Positions 17,132 through 25,381 of a stretch of 64,000 nucleotides of DNA are shown piece by piece. Position 1 is the stretch's first letter, and each line of letters starts with the position of its first letter. A model generated the notes under the pieces. The model saw only the letters and a list, made by a program, of their open reading frames with translations. It ran no database searches and was not told the origin of the DNA. Origin of the DNA: Ramlibacter sp. GTDB lineage: Bacteria; Pseudomonadota; Gammaproteobacteria; Burkholderiales; Burkholderiaceae_C. The translations under genes were made by a program, and so were the position numbers. The stretch spans positions 124,001-188,000 of the forward strand of contig JAHBZM010000001.1 of NCBI GenBank assembly GCA_019635435.1, read 5' to 3'.

Positions 17132-17635
17132 ATGAGCTTATGGATCTGGCATGCACACGAATGGCCGCAACACCCCTGGACGCTCTGGACCGCCGCGCTG
17201 GTCCACCTGGGCGCGGCGCACGCGCTGGCCAATGCCCTGGCCCTGATCGGCCTGGTCTGGCTGGCCCGCACCTGGGCCCTGGGCTGGCCCACCGCGGCCG
17301 CCGCGCTGGCGGCCTGGCCCATGTCGATCGCGGCCCTGGCTTTCTGGCCCGCGGTGCAGAGTTACCAGGGGCTGTCCGGCCCGCTGCACGGGCTGGCCGC
17401 CGCCATGGCGCTGCACCACGGCCTGCGCGGTGGCCGCCGCCCACCCGCGGGCGCGGTGGTGCTGGCACTGGGCCTGGCCCTGAAGCTCGGGCTGGAGCGC
17501 GGCTGGGCCCTGCCACTGGGCTTTGATCCGGACTGGGGCTTCAATGTGGTTTATGCCTCGCACCTCACGGGGGCCGTGTGCGGACTGCTGTGCGGGCTGG
17601 TGACCGCGCGCTGGCTCGCGCCGCCGCGCGGCTGA
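17132..17635 (+). CDS. rrtA: Rhombosortase (small rhomboid protease)
   Basis: A 167-residue membrane protein with about six hydrophobic segments. The pattern LVHLGAAHALANA, then YQGLSGPLHGLAAA with Ser82 as nucleophile, and YASHLTGAVCGLLCG with His144 as base, is that of rhombosortases, the rhomboid subfamily that processes GlyGly-CTERM proteins. It is divergent from the S8 protease that carries such a tail, 58 bases apart, so the two are very likely enzyme and substrate. Start at the ATG of 17132, giving MSLWIWH. Activity is inferred from the family. Confidence 0.82.
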   Translation: MSLWIWHAHEWPQHPWTLWTAALVHLGAAHALANALALIGLVWLARTWALGWPTAAAALAAWPMSIAALAFWPAVQSYQGLSGPLHGLAAAMALHHGLRGGRRPPAGAVVLALGLALKLGLERGWALPLGFDPDWGFNVVYASHLTGAVCGLLCGLVTARWLAPPRG

Positions 17636-17653
17636 CGCGGAGGCGGTGGCGTC

Positions 17654-18220
17654 TCAGAGCACCTCGAACAGCTTCTGGCGCAGCTCGGGCAGGCGCTTGG
17701 CCCCGGCGCGGCTGTCGGCCATGGCTTCGACCCAGGCCGGATAGACACTGCGCAGGTCGGCCGCGCCCTTGCACGCGAAGATCGACTCGATGAGCGACAG
17801 GCGCATGTTCTGCCCGAACATGGTGTTGATGGTGTTGATCATGAAGTTACGCGCCATTTCAATTTCCTTGGCGCTGCGGGCCTCGGCGGGCGGCAGGCTC
17901 GCCATTTCCGGGTGGGCGTCGGCGCCACTGCCGCTCGCGGCAAGCGGCGCCGGTTCGGTCGCGGCGGCCGCCGGACCGGCACTGGCCGCCGCGACCGACA
18001 CGGCCTCGACACAGCCCTGCGCGATCAATTGGGCCATGACGGCCGGCAGGTCCGGGCCGGTGAGGGCCGCCAGATCGGCACCGGTGCGGTGGCCGTCCAC
18101 CATGATCAGCACGCTGCGCAGCTTGGGGGTCAGCCCGAGCGCGCGGGTCTTGATCTCCAGCTGCCCCGTTTCGGTCTTGGCAAACACTGTTTTCGTGATA
18201 TCAGGCAAGGCATCGGCCAT
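17654..18220 (-). CDS. Conserved hypothetical protein, function unknown
   Basis: A 188-residue soluble protein I do not recognise. The first 75 residues (ITKTVFAKTETGQLEI, then LRSVLIMVDGHRTGADLAALTG and VMAQLIAQGCVEAV) read like a small winged-helix or PqqD-like adapter domain. An Ala/Pro-rich linker follows, then a helical C-terminal half with NFMINTINTMFGQNMRLSLIESIF and two short helices. The ATG at 18220 has a GAGGGGA site; an ATG 45 bases upstream is less likely. It sits alone downstream of gshB on the same strand, 146 bases away, in a gap where I see no other feature. Confidence 0.72.
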   Translation of the reverse strand: MADALPDITKTVFAKTETGQLEIKTRALGLTPKLRSVLIMVDGHRTGADLAALTGPDLPAVMAQLIAQGCVEAVSVAAASAGPAAAATEPAPLAASGSGADAHPEMASLPPAEARSAKEIEMARNFMINTINTMFGQNMRLSLIESIFACKGAADLRSVYPAWVEAMADSRAGAKRLPELRQKLFEVL

Positions 18221-18366
18221 GAGGGTCCCCTCGTTTGAATTGTTCGAGGGCACCCTTGCATCCACATCCAGCGCCTGATTGAGTGCCCGCGATCATTCTG
18301 CGGCAGTTTCCGCGCGCGACACAAGCTAGGTAAAGACCGGATACGCGCAGGCACCGCGCGCCGGCG

Positions 18367-19326
18367 TCAGGCCGCCGCGGATTGCTGCACCGCAGCTTCG
18401 AGCGCGTTGGTGAACATGGCCGGCACGTCAAAGCCGGCCTGCTGCTGGATTTCCTGGAAGCAGGTCGGGCTGGTCACGTTGATTTCGGTCAGCCGGTCGC
18501 CGATCACGTCCATGCCCACCAGCAGCAGGCCGCGGCGGTTGAGCACGGGGCCGATGGCGCGCGCCATCTCCAGGTCGGTGGCCGACAGCGGCTGCGCCAC
18601 GCCCAGGCCGCCGGCGGCCAGGTTGCCGCGCACCTCGGTGCCTTGCGGGATCCGCGCCAGGCTGAAGGGCACGGGGTCGCCGCCGATGATGAGGATGCGC
18701 TTGTCGCCCTGCGTGATCTCGGGCACGAAGCGCTGGACCATGATGGTTTCGGCGCCGTCCTTGTTCAGCGTCTCGATGATGGAGCCCAGGTTCAGCGCGT
18801 CCGCCTTGACGCGGAAAATCCCCATGCCGCCCATGCCATCCAGCGGCTTGAGGATGATGTCCTGGTGCTCGGCGTGGAAGCGCCGCACTTCGTCGGCGCT
18901 GCGCGTCACGATCGTGGGGCTCACATGCTGCGGGAACTCCATGATGGCGAGCTTCTCGGGGTGGTCGCGCAGGGTGCGGGGCTTGTTGAAGACGCGGGCC
19001 CCGTCGCGCTCGGCCTGCTCCAGCAGGTGGGTGGCGTAGAAGTACTCGCTGTCAAACGGCGGGTCCTTGCGCATCACGATGGCGTCAAAGTCCCGCAGCG
19101 CGGCCCCGGGCTGCGGCGTTTCACGGAACCAGTCGTCCAGCGTGCCGGTCAGCGAGATGCGGCGCACGTCGGCGCGCACCACGTCGCCGGAGCGCCAGAC
19201 CAGGTCGCGCGGCTCGCAGGCCGCGATGCCATGGCCGCGGCGAAAGGCCTCGCGCATCATCGAGAACGTGGTGTCCTTGTAGGTCTTGAAGGCTTCGAGG
19301 GGGTCGGCGACAAAGAGGATGTTCAT
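18367..19326 (-). CDS. gshB: Glutathione synthetase
   Basis: A 319-residue enzyme of the ATP-grasp superfamily that joins gamma-glutamylcysteine to glycine with ATP. Visible landmarks are the N-terminal VADPLEAFKTYKDTTFSMM, MRKDPPFDSEY, ILKPLDGMGGMGIFRV (glycine-rich lid), GGDPVPFSLARIPQ and GDRLTEINVTSPTCFQEI (metal-binding end). The length is normal for bacterial GshB. Its ATG overlaps the stop of the upstream transporter gene by four bases. gshA lies about 4.7 kb away on the same strand. Confidence 0.95.
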   Translation of the reverse strand: MNILFVADPLEAFKTYKDTTFSMMREAFRRGHGIAACEPRDLVWRSGDVVRADVRRISLTGTLDDWFRETPQPGAALRDFDAIVMRKDPPFDSEYFYATHLLEQAERDGARVFNKPRTLRDHPEKLAIMEFPQHVSPTIVTRSADEVRRFHAEHQDIILKPLDGMGGMGIFRVKADALNLGSIIETLNKDGAETIMVQRFVPEITQGDKRILIIGGDPVPFSLARIPQGTEVRGNLAAGGLGVAQPLSATDLEMARAIGPVLNRRGLLLVGMDVIGDRLTEINVTSPTCFQEIQQQAGFDVPAMFTNALEAAVQQSAAA

Positions 19327-20510
19327 GGCGTGGAGGGGTTGCGTCGCCCGTACTGTTGCACAAACAGCGTGATCGCGCCCGCGACCACTCCCCAAAACGC
19401 CGAGCCGATCCCGGCTATTGCCACGCCGCTGAGCGTGACCAGGAAGGTGATGAGCGCGGCCTCGCGGTGCGATTCGTCGCGCAGCGCGGCGGCCAGGCCG
19501 CTGCCGATGGTGCCCAGCAGGGCCAGCCCGGCGATCGCCACCACCAGTTCCTTGGGGAAGGCCGTGAGCAGGCCCGTGACCGCGGCGCCGAAAATGCCGA
19601 TCAGCACATACAGCGCGCCACAGCACACGGCCGCGGTGTAGCGCCGCGCGGGGTCCTCGTGGGCTTCGCGGCCCATGCAGATGGCCGCGGTGATGGCCGA
19701 CAGGCACAGCGCAAAGGCGCCGAAGGGTGCCAGCACCAGCATGGCCAGCCCCGTCACGGTGATGAGCCGGGAGATCGGCATGTCATAGCCCGCCGCGCGG
19801 ATCGCCGCCACGCCCGGCAGGTTCTGCGAGGCCATGGTCACCACAAACAGGGGCAGTGCCAGGCTGGTGATGGCGCCCAGACTGAAGGCCGGGGCCGTGA
19901 ACACCGGCACCGCGAAGTCAAAAGTGATGCGGGTCCAGACCAGCTGGCCATTCATTGCTACAAAACAGATAGCAACGAGCAGCGTGACCACCACCGCGTA
20001 ACGCGGCGCCACGCGCCGCGCCAGCAGGTAGCTGCCCAGCATCAGCAACACCAGCGGCAAGGCGGTCTGGGCGGCCGCAAAGGCCTGCAGCCCGAAGCGG
20101 GCCAGCACCCCGGCCAGCAGCGCCGAGGCAATGGCCATGGGAATGCGGCTCATGACCTTCTCGAACCAGCCGGTCACGCCGAACAGCGTGATCAGCGCGC
20201 CGCAGACCAGGAACGCCCCCACCGCCTCGGCCATGGAAAACCCGCCCGCCAGGCCGGCCGTGGCCAGCACCGCGGCGCCCGGCGTGGACCAGGCGACCAT
20301 GACCGGCTGGCGCAGGATCAGCGAGGGGACGGCGGTGCACAAGCCCATGCCCAGACCCAGGGCCCACATCCAGGAGGTGATGAGCTCGGGGCTGGCGTTG
20401 AAGGCCTGGGCGGCCTGGAAGACAATGGCCACGGAGCTGGTGAAGCCCACGAGCACGGCGACGAAGCCTGCGACAAAAGCCGACAGGCTGAGGTCCTTGA
20501 AAAATTGCAT
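19323..20510 (-). CDS. BenE-family (benzoate-type) membrane transporter
   Basis: A 395-residue protein with about twelve hydrophobic segments, matching the BenE/YdcO benzoate:H+ symporter family (GFTSSVAIVFQAA, AWSTPGAAVLATAG, TMASQNLPGVAAIRAAGY, GREAHEDPARRYTAA). The substrate is uncertain; no benzoate degradation genes are nearby. It overlaps gshB by four bases, an arrangement that need not be functional. A short GCTA...ATAGC element related to the dispersed repeats falls at 19956-19977 inside the coding region. Confidence 0.87.
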   Translation of the reverse strand: MQFFKDLSLSAFVAGFVAVLVGFTSSVAIVFQAAQAFNASPELITSWMWALGLGMGLCTAVPSLILRQPVMVAWSTPGAAVLATAGLAGGFSMAEAVGAFLVCGALITLFGVTGWFEKVMSRIPMAIASALLAGVLARFGLQAFAAAQTALPLVLLMLGSYLLARRVAPRYAVVVTLLVAICFVAMNGQLVWTRITFDFAVPVFTAPAFSLGAITSLALPLFVVTMASQNLPGVAAIRAAGYDMPISRLITVTGLAMLVLAPFGAFALCLSAITAAICMGREAHEDPARRYTAAVCCGALYVLIGIFGAAVTGLLTAFPKELVVAIAGLALLGTIGSGLAAALRDESHREAALITFLVTLSGVAIAGIGSAFWGVVAGAITLFVQQYGRRNPSTP

Positions 20511-20577
20511 GGCGCAATTGTGCCCGGCACGACTCCTGCTCCAGCGCCCCACCGCACCCGAACGACACAGGCCTGCC

Positions 20578-21018
20578 ATGACGAACCCACCTGATTCCTC
20601 CGCCCTGCCGCCGCCCCCGGCCCTCGAACCGGGGCCGCTGATCGACGAATACCTGCGCATCCTCATGATCCCGGACCCGGATGGCGTGCGGCATTTTGTC
20701 TCGCCCGGGCTGCAGATCCGCTTCACGGGCGGGCGCCGCATGACGGCGCCCGGCGACACCTCGGCCTTCAACGCCCAGCGCTACGCCTGGGTCAGGAAGC
20801 GCATCGAGCGCACCGAGGTGGTCAGCGGCGGCACGCCCGAGGAAACCGTGGTCTACAGCCTGGGCACGCTGTACGGCGCCTGGCCCGATGGCACGCCCTT
20901 TGAAGGCAACCGCTATGTGGACCGCTACGTGGTGAGCCACGGCCTGATCACGCAAATGGATGTCTGGAACGACAGCGCCGAGTGGCTGCTGGTGCGCGCC
21001 GGACTGGCCACGTCATGA
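20578..21018 (+). CDS. NTF2/SnoaL-like protein
   Basis: This 146-residue protein has an NTF2-like layout: an N-terminal helix (LIDEYLRILMIPD), a pocket strand (RHFVSPGLQIRFTGG), then VVYSLGTLYGAWPDGTPFEGNRYVDRYVVSHGLITQMDVWND, typical of SnoaL-type ligand-binding or ketosteroid-isomerase-like folds. Function cannot be read from the sequence. Its stop overlaps the ATG of the deacetylase gene (ATGA), so the two are coupled and probably act in one pathway. Confidence 0.78.
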   Translation: MTNPPDSSALPPPPALEPGPLIDEYLRILMIPDPDGVRHFVSPGLQIRFTGGRRMTAPGDTSAFNAQRYAWVRKRIERTEVVSGGTPEETVVYSLGTLYGAWPDGTPFEGNRYVDRYVVSHGLITQMDVWNDSAEWLLVRAGLATS

Positions 21019-21944
21019 GCAGCGAGGCCCGCTGGCGCCACGCCCTGCCCGGCCATGGCCGGTTCGACTACCAGCCCATCACGCGCCGGCCCGACTACCA
21101 CTGGCCCGGCGGTGCCCGGCTGGCCGTGTACCTGGGCTTCAACCTCGAACATTTTGCGTTTGGCGACGGCCTGGGGGCCTGCCTGGGCCCCGCCTCACCG
21201 CAGCCCGACGTGCTCAACTACAGCTGGCGCGAGTACGGCAACCGGGTCGGTGCCTGGCGCTGCCTGGACCTGTTCGACAGCCTGCAGCTGCCGGTCGCGG
21301 CCCTGATCAACACCGCGCTGTACGACCACTGCCCCGAACTGGTGGCGGCCTGCGTGGCGCGCGGCCATGAGCTGGTGGGCCATGGCCACAGCAACGCCGA
21401 ACGCCAGGGCGGCTACAGCGAGGCCGCCGAGCGCCAGCTGCTGCAGGAATGCGCGCAGCGCATCGCCACCCACAGCGGCCGCGCACCCGCCGGCTGGCTG
21501 TCGCCGTGGATCTCGGAAAGCCTGCTCACCCCCGACCTGCTGGCCGAGACCGGCTACCGCTACACGCTCAACTGGTGCCACGACGACCAGCCCGTGCCCA
21601 TGCGCACGCGCGGCGGGCCGGCGCTCTGGTCCATCCCCTACCCGCAGGAGATCAACGACATCCCCATGATCATGGCCCGGCAGATGGACGCGCGCGACTT
21701 TGCCGACATGGTGATCGACCACTTCGACGAGATGCTGGCGCAGTCGCGCGAGCAGCCGCTGGTGATGGGCATTGCGCTGCACCCGTACATCGTGGGCCAG
21801 CCCTACCGTTTGCGGCACCTGCGCCGGGCGCTGACGCACCTGGCCGGCGCGCGCGGCGGCGGCGAGGTCTGGTTCACCACCCCGGGCGCGATCTGCGACC
21901 ACATGGACCGCCTGGCAGCCGAACAGCCCGCCGCGTGGGGCTGA
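21015..21944 (+). CDS. Polysaccharide deacetylase family protein (PuuE-like)
   Basis: A 309-residue protein of the NodB-like carbohydrate esterase 4 superfamily. It has WPGGARLAVYLGFNLEHF, then YGNRVGAWRCLDLFD, ELVGHGHSNAERQG (metal-binding His pair), APAGWLSPWISES and MGIALHPYIVGQPYRLRHL. This version resembles allantoinase PuuE-type enzymes of purine catabolism more than chitin deacetylases. With the NTF2-like neighbour it may act on a small cyclic amide. The fold is confident and the substrate is inferred. Confidence 0.85.
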   Translation: MSSEARWRHALPGHGRFDYQPITRRPDYHWPGGARLAVYLGFNLEHFAFGDGLGACLGPASPQPDVLNYSWREYGNRVGAWRCLDLFDSLQLPVAALINTALYDHCPELVAACVARGHELVGHGHSNAERQGGYSEAAERQLLQECAQRIATHSGRAPAGWLSPWISESLLTPDLLAETGYRYTLNWCHDDQPVPMRTRGGPALWSIPYPQEINDIPMIMARQMDARDFADMVIDHFDEMLAQSREQPLVMGIALHPYIVGQPYRLRHLRRALTHLAGARGGGEVWFTTPGAICDHMDRLAAEQPAAWG

Positions 21945-21956
21945 GGGGCGCCGGGC

Positions 21957-23825
21957 TCAGATCTCGATCTTGCTGCCCAGTTCCACCACGGAATTGTTGG
22001 GCAGGTTGAGGAAGTCGGCCGCGGCGCTCGCGTTGTGGTGCATCTGGGCGAACAGCTTCTCGCGCCAGGGCGCCATGCCGCTGCCAATGGTGGGGATGAC
22101 GGTGTCGCGCGACAGGAAGTAGCTGGTGCTCATGGGCTCCATCTCGCAGCCGCGCCCGCGGATCTGCTCGAGGGCGCGCGGCAGGTCGGGGTCGTTCTTG
22201 AAACCGTAGTTGACGATGACCTGCCAGCAGTGGTGGCCCAGCGACTCGATCTCCACGCGCTTGTCCAGCCCGATCCACGGCACCTCGTGGCTGCGCACCG
22301 TGACGAACAGGTTGTGCTCATGCAGCACCTTGTTGTGCTTGAGGTTGTGCAGCAGCGCATTGGGCACGGTGCCGGGTTCGGCGGTGAGGAACACGGCCGA
22401 GCCCTCCACGCGCGCGGGCGGGCTCACGAACACGGCCTCGAGGAAGCTGCGCAGGTCGATCGCATCGGCGCGCAGCTTGTCGTTGAGCAGGTGGCGGCCC
22501 TGCTTCCAGGTCATCATCAGCGTGAAGACGCCGCCGCCGATCATCAACGGGAACCAGCCGCCCGCGAACAGCTTGAGCATGTTCGAGGCAAAGAAGGTCA
22601 GGTCCACGATGAAGAACCAGCCCGTGGCCGCCACGCACAGCGCCAGCGGGTACTTCCAGCCGAAGCGGATCACAAAGAAGGTCAGCACCGTGGTGATCAG
22701 CATGTCCAGCGTGACCGCGATGCCGTAGGCCGAGGCCAGGTTGCTTGACGAGCGGAACAGCACCACCGCCAGCACGATGGCCACGAACAGGCCCCAGTTC
22801 ACGAAGGGGATGTAGATCTGCCCGGTTTCGCGCACGCTGGTGTGCTGGATGTTCAGGCGGGGCAGGTAACCGAGCTGGATGACCTGCTTGGTCACGCTGA
22901 AGGCGCCCGTGATCAGGGCCTGCGACGCGATCACCGTGGCCATGGTGGCCAGGCCCACCAGCGGCAGCAGCGCCCATTCGGGCGCCATCAGGAAGAACGG
23001 GTTCTTGATGGCGTCGGGGTTCTCCAGCAGCAACGCCCCCTGGCCGAAGTAGTTGAGCGTGAGCGCGGGCATGACCACGCTGAACCAGGCCAGCCGGATC
23101 GGCTTCTTGCCGAAATGGCCCAGGTCAGCGTACAGCGCCTCGGCACCGGTGACGCACAGCACCACGGCGCCCAGGATGATGAAGGTGATGCCCGGGTGGC
23201 GGAAGATGAAGCCCACCGCATGGTGCGGGCTCAGCGCGCCCAGGATTTCGGGGTGCAGCCTGATGTTCGAGACACCGAGCACCGCCAGCGTGAAGAACCA
23301 GAGCAAGGTGATCGGGCCGAAGAATTTGCCAATGCCGCCGGTGCCGCGCTTTTGCAGCGCGAACAGGCAGAACAGCACCACCAGCGTGAGCGGGATCACG
23401 TAGCGCGTGAACGCGGGCGAGACCACCTCCAGGCCCTCCACCGCCGACAGCACCGAGATGGCCGGGGTGATGACGCCGTCACCGTAGAACAGCGAGGTGC
23501 CGAAGATGCCCACCGCCAGCAGCCACTGGCGCAGCCGGGGCTTGTCCAGCACCGCCTGCGAGGCCAGCGCCAGCATGGCGATCAGCCCGCCCTCGCCGTT
23601 GTTGTCGGCCCGCAGCACCAGCACCACGTACTTGAGCGAGACGATGACCGTCAGCGTCCAGAAGAAGATGGAGAGGATGCCGTAGACGTTGCCGTGGGTG
23701 AAGGGAACATGGCCGGAGCCAAAGACTTCCTTGACGGCGTACAGGACACTGGTGCCGATGTCGCCGTAGACAACACCGATGGCGCCCAATGTGAGCGCCG
23801 CGAGTGACGATTTGGATGCTGACAC
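21957..23825 (-). CDS. kup: KUP-type potassium uptake protein
   Basis: A 622-residue KUP/HAK/KT transporter with about twelve membrane helices and a C-terminal cytoplasmic domain. The N-terminal LGAIGVVYGDIGTSVLYAVKE is the family signature; GEGGLIAMLALA, GDGVITPAISVLSAVEGLEV and FFGPITLLWFF follow. It imports K+ with protons. The start is a GTG at 23825, preceded by an AAGGGG-type ribosome site. The 156 bases upstream to gshA include a GTTGC/GCAAC inverted repeat but no clear terminator. Confidence 0.95.
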   Translation of the reverse strand: MSASKSSLAALTLGAIGVVYGDIGTSVLYAVKEVFGSGHVPFTHGNVYGILSIFFWTLTVIVSLKYVVLVLRADNNGEGGLIAMLALASQAVLDKPRLRQWLLAVGIFGTSLFYGDGVITPAISVLSAVEGLEVVSPAFTRYVIPLTLVVLFCLFALQKRGTGGIGKFFGPITLLWFFTLAVLGVSNIRLHPEILGALSPHHAVGFIFRHPGITFIILGAVVLCVTGAEALYADLGHFGKKPIRLAWFSVVMPALTLNYFGQGALLLENPDAIKNPFFLMAPEWALLPLVGLATMATVIASQALITGAFSVTKQVIQLGYLPRLNIQHTSVRETGQIYIPFVNWGLFVAIVLAVVLFRSSSNLASAYGIAVTLDMLITTVLTFFVIRFGWKYPLALCVAATGWFFIVDLTFFASNMLKLFAGGWFPLMIGGGVFTLMMTWKQGRHLLNDKLRADAIDLRSFLEAVFVSPPARVEGSAVFLTAEPGTVPNALLHNLKHNKVLHEHNLFVTVRSHEVPWIGLDKRVEIESLGHHCWQVIVNYGFKNDPDLPRALEQIRGRGCEMEPMSTSYFLSRDTVIPTIGSGMAPWREKLFAQMHHNASAAADFLNLPNNSVVELGSKIEI

Positions 23826-23981
23826 AAAACCACCCCTTTTTGGCCAGTCCGTGGGCTGGCGGGGTTCCTGAGCTGGGGGACTGCTATTTTGCGCCCCCGG
23901 ATGCCCCTGTAAACCCGGGTAAAAGGTCTAAAACAGGCCAATCATGGCGTTTTGTTGCAGCGCAGCAACTGAAATGCGACC

Positions 23982-25280
23982 TCAGTCGTAGATCTCGGCG
24001 TCCGGATCGGTGGCTTCCATCTCGTAGCTCGCCGCCAGCATGGCCAGCCGGGCGATCACGCCATACATGTAGAAGCGGTTGGGCGCGCTGGCGCCGGGCT
24101 TGACGCCGGGCTGCGGCAGGTGGGTGCTGTCGGCAAAGGCCAGCGGCACGAAGCTGGCCCCGGGTGCGTTGAGGTTCTCGTCCACGCCGCGCTCGGCATG
24201 GATGCGGTAGAAGCCGCCCACAACGTAGCGGTCCATCATGTAGACCACGGGCTCGGCCACGGCGTCGTTCATGCGCTCGTTGGTCAGCACGCCTTCCTGG
24301 ATGATGACGTCGTGCGTGCCCGAACCCGCCTTGCCGGCGGGCACCTTGCCCCTGGCCTTGAGGCTCAGCGCCTCGAGGTCCTTGACCTCGCGCACCGTCA
24401 TGATGCCCATGCCGTCGCTGCCGTTGTCGGCCTTGACCACCACAAACGGCTTCTCGTTGATGCCGTATTCCTTGTACTTCTTGCGCACGCGGGTCAGCAG
24501 GGCGTCGACATTGCTGGTCAGGCAGTCCATGCCCGTGCCCTGGTCAAAGTTGACCTCGCCGCACTTGTTGAACATCGGGTTGATCAGCCAGGGGTCGATG
24601 CCCAGCAGCTTGCCAAAGCGCTTGGACACTTCTTCATAGCTCTGGAAGTGGTTGCTCTTGCGCCGCACGCTCCAGCCCGCGTGCAGCGGCGGCAGCAGGT
24701 ACTGCTCGTGCAGCTCTTCCAGAATGCCGGGCGCGCCGGCCGTGAGGTCGTTGTTCAGCAGGATGGTGCAGGGGTCGAAGTCCTTGAGCCCCAGCCGCCG
24801 CTTGCTGCGGATCACCGGCTCCAGCGTGATCTGCTCGCCCGTGGGCAGGTCCACCACGGTGGGCACCTTGATGTCGGGATTGATCGAGCCGATCCGCACA
24901 TTGAGCCCGGCCATGTGGAAGATGCGCTTGAGCTGGGCCAGGTTGCTCAGGTAGAAGGTGTTGCGGGTGTGGTGGTTCTCCGGAATCACCAGCAGGTTCT
25001 TGGCCTCGGGGCAGATCTTCTCGATGGCGGCCATGGCCGACTGCACGGCCAGCGGCAGCATCTCGGGCGTGAGGTGGTTCCAGCCACCCGGGTACAGGTT
25101 GGTGTCCACGGGCGCGAGCTTGAAGCCCGCGTTACGTATGTCGACCGAGCTGTAGAACGGCGGGGTGTGTTCCATCCATTCGAGGCGGAACCAGCGCTCG
25201 ATCGCGGGCATGGAGTCGAGCACGCGTTGCTCGAGCTCGTTGATCGGGCCGGTCAGGGCGGTGATGAGGTGCGGAACCAT
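23982..25280 (-). CDS. gshA: Glutamate-cysteine ligase, betaproteobacterial type
   Basis: A 432-residue protein of the form found in Burkholderiales and Acidithiobacillus (the gshA_ferroox-type family), unrelated in sequence to E. coli GshA. Landmarks are FYSSVDIRNAGFKLAPVDTN, the ATP-grasp-like FVVVKADNGSDGMGIMTVREV, and VVGGFYRIHAERGVDENLNA. It makes gamma-glutamylcysteine, the first step of glutathione synthesis; GshB, about 4.7 kb downstream, does the second. The ATG at 25280 has a GAAGAAGG site. Confidence 0.93.
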   Translation of the reverse strand: MVPHLITALTGPINELEQRVLDSMPAIERWFRLEWMEHTPPFYSSVDIRNAGFKLAPVDTNLYPGGWNHLTPEMLPLAVQSAMAAIEKICPEAKNLLVIPENHHTRNTFYLSNLAQLKRIFHMAGLNVRIGSINPDIKVPTVVDLPTGEQITLEPVIRSKRRLGLKDFDPCTILLNNDLTAGAPGILEELHEQYLLPPLHAGWSVRRKSNHFQSYEEVSKRFGKLLGIDPWLINPMFNKCGEVNFDQGTGMDCLTSNVDALLTRVRKKYKEYGINEKPFVVVKADNGSDGMGIMTVREVKDLEALSLKARGKVPAGKAGSGTHDVIIQEGVLTNERMNDAVAEPVVYMMDRYVVGGFYRIHAERGVDENLNAPGASFVPLAFADSTHLPQPGVKPGASAPNRFYMYGVIARLAMLAASYEMEATDPDAEIYD

Positions 25281-25381
25281 GCGGCCTTCTTCGTGGCGGT
25301 GGGGAATATTTGACTGGGATTGTAGGGATTTAGGGGCGCTTGCCCAACTTGCAAGGCCGTCCCGCGCGGGCCCGCCCGGCC

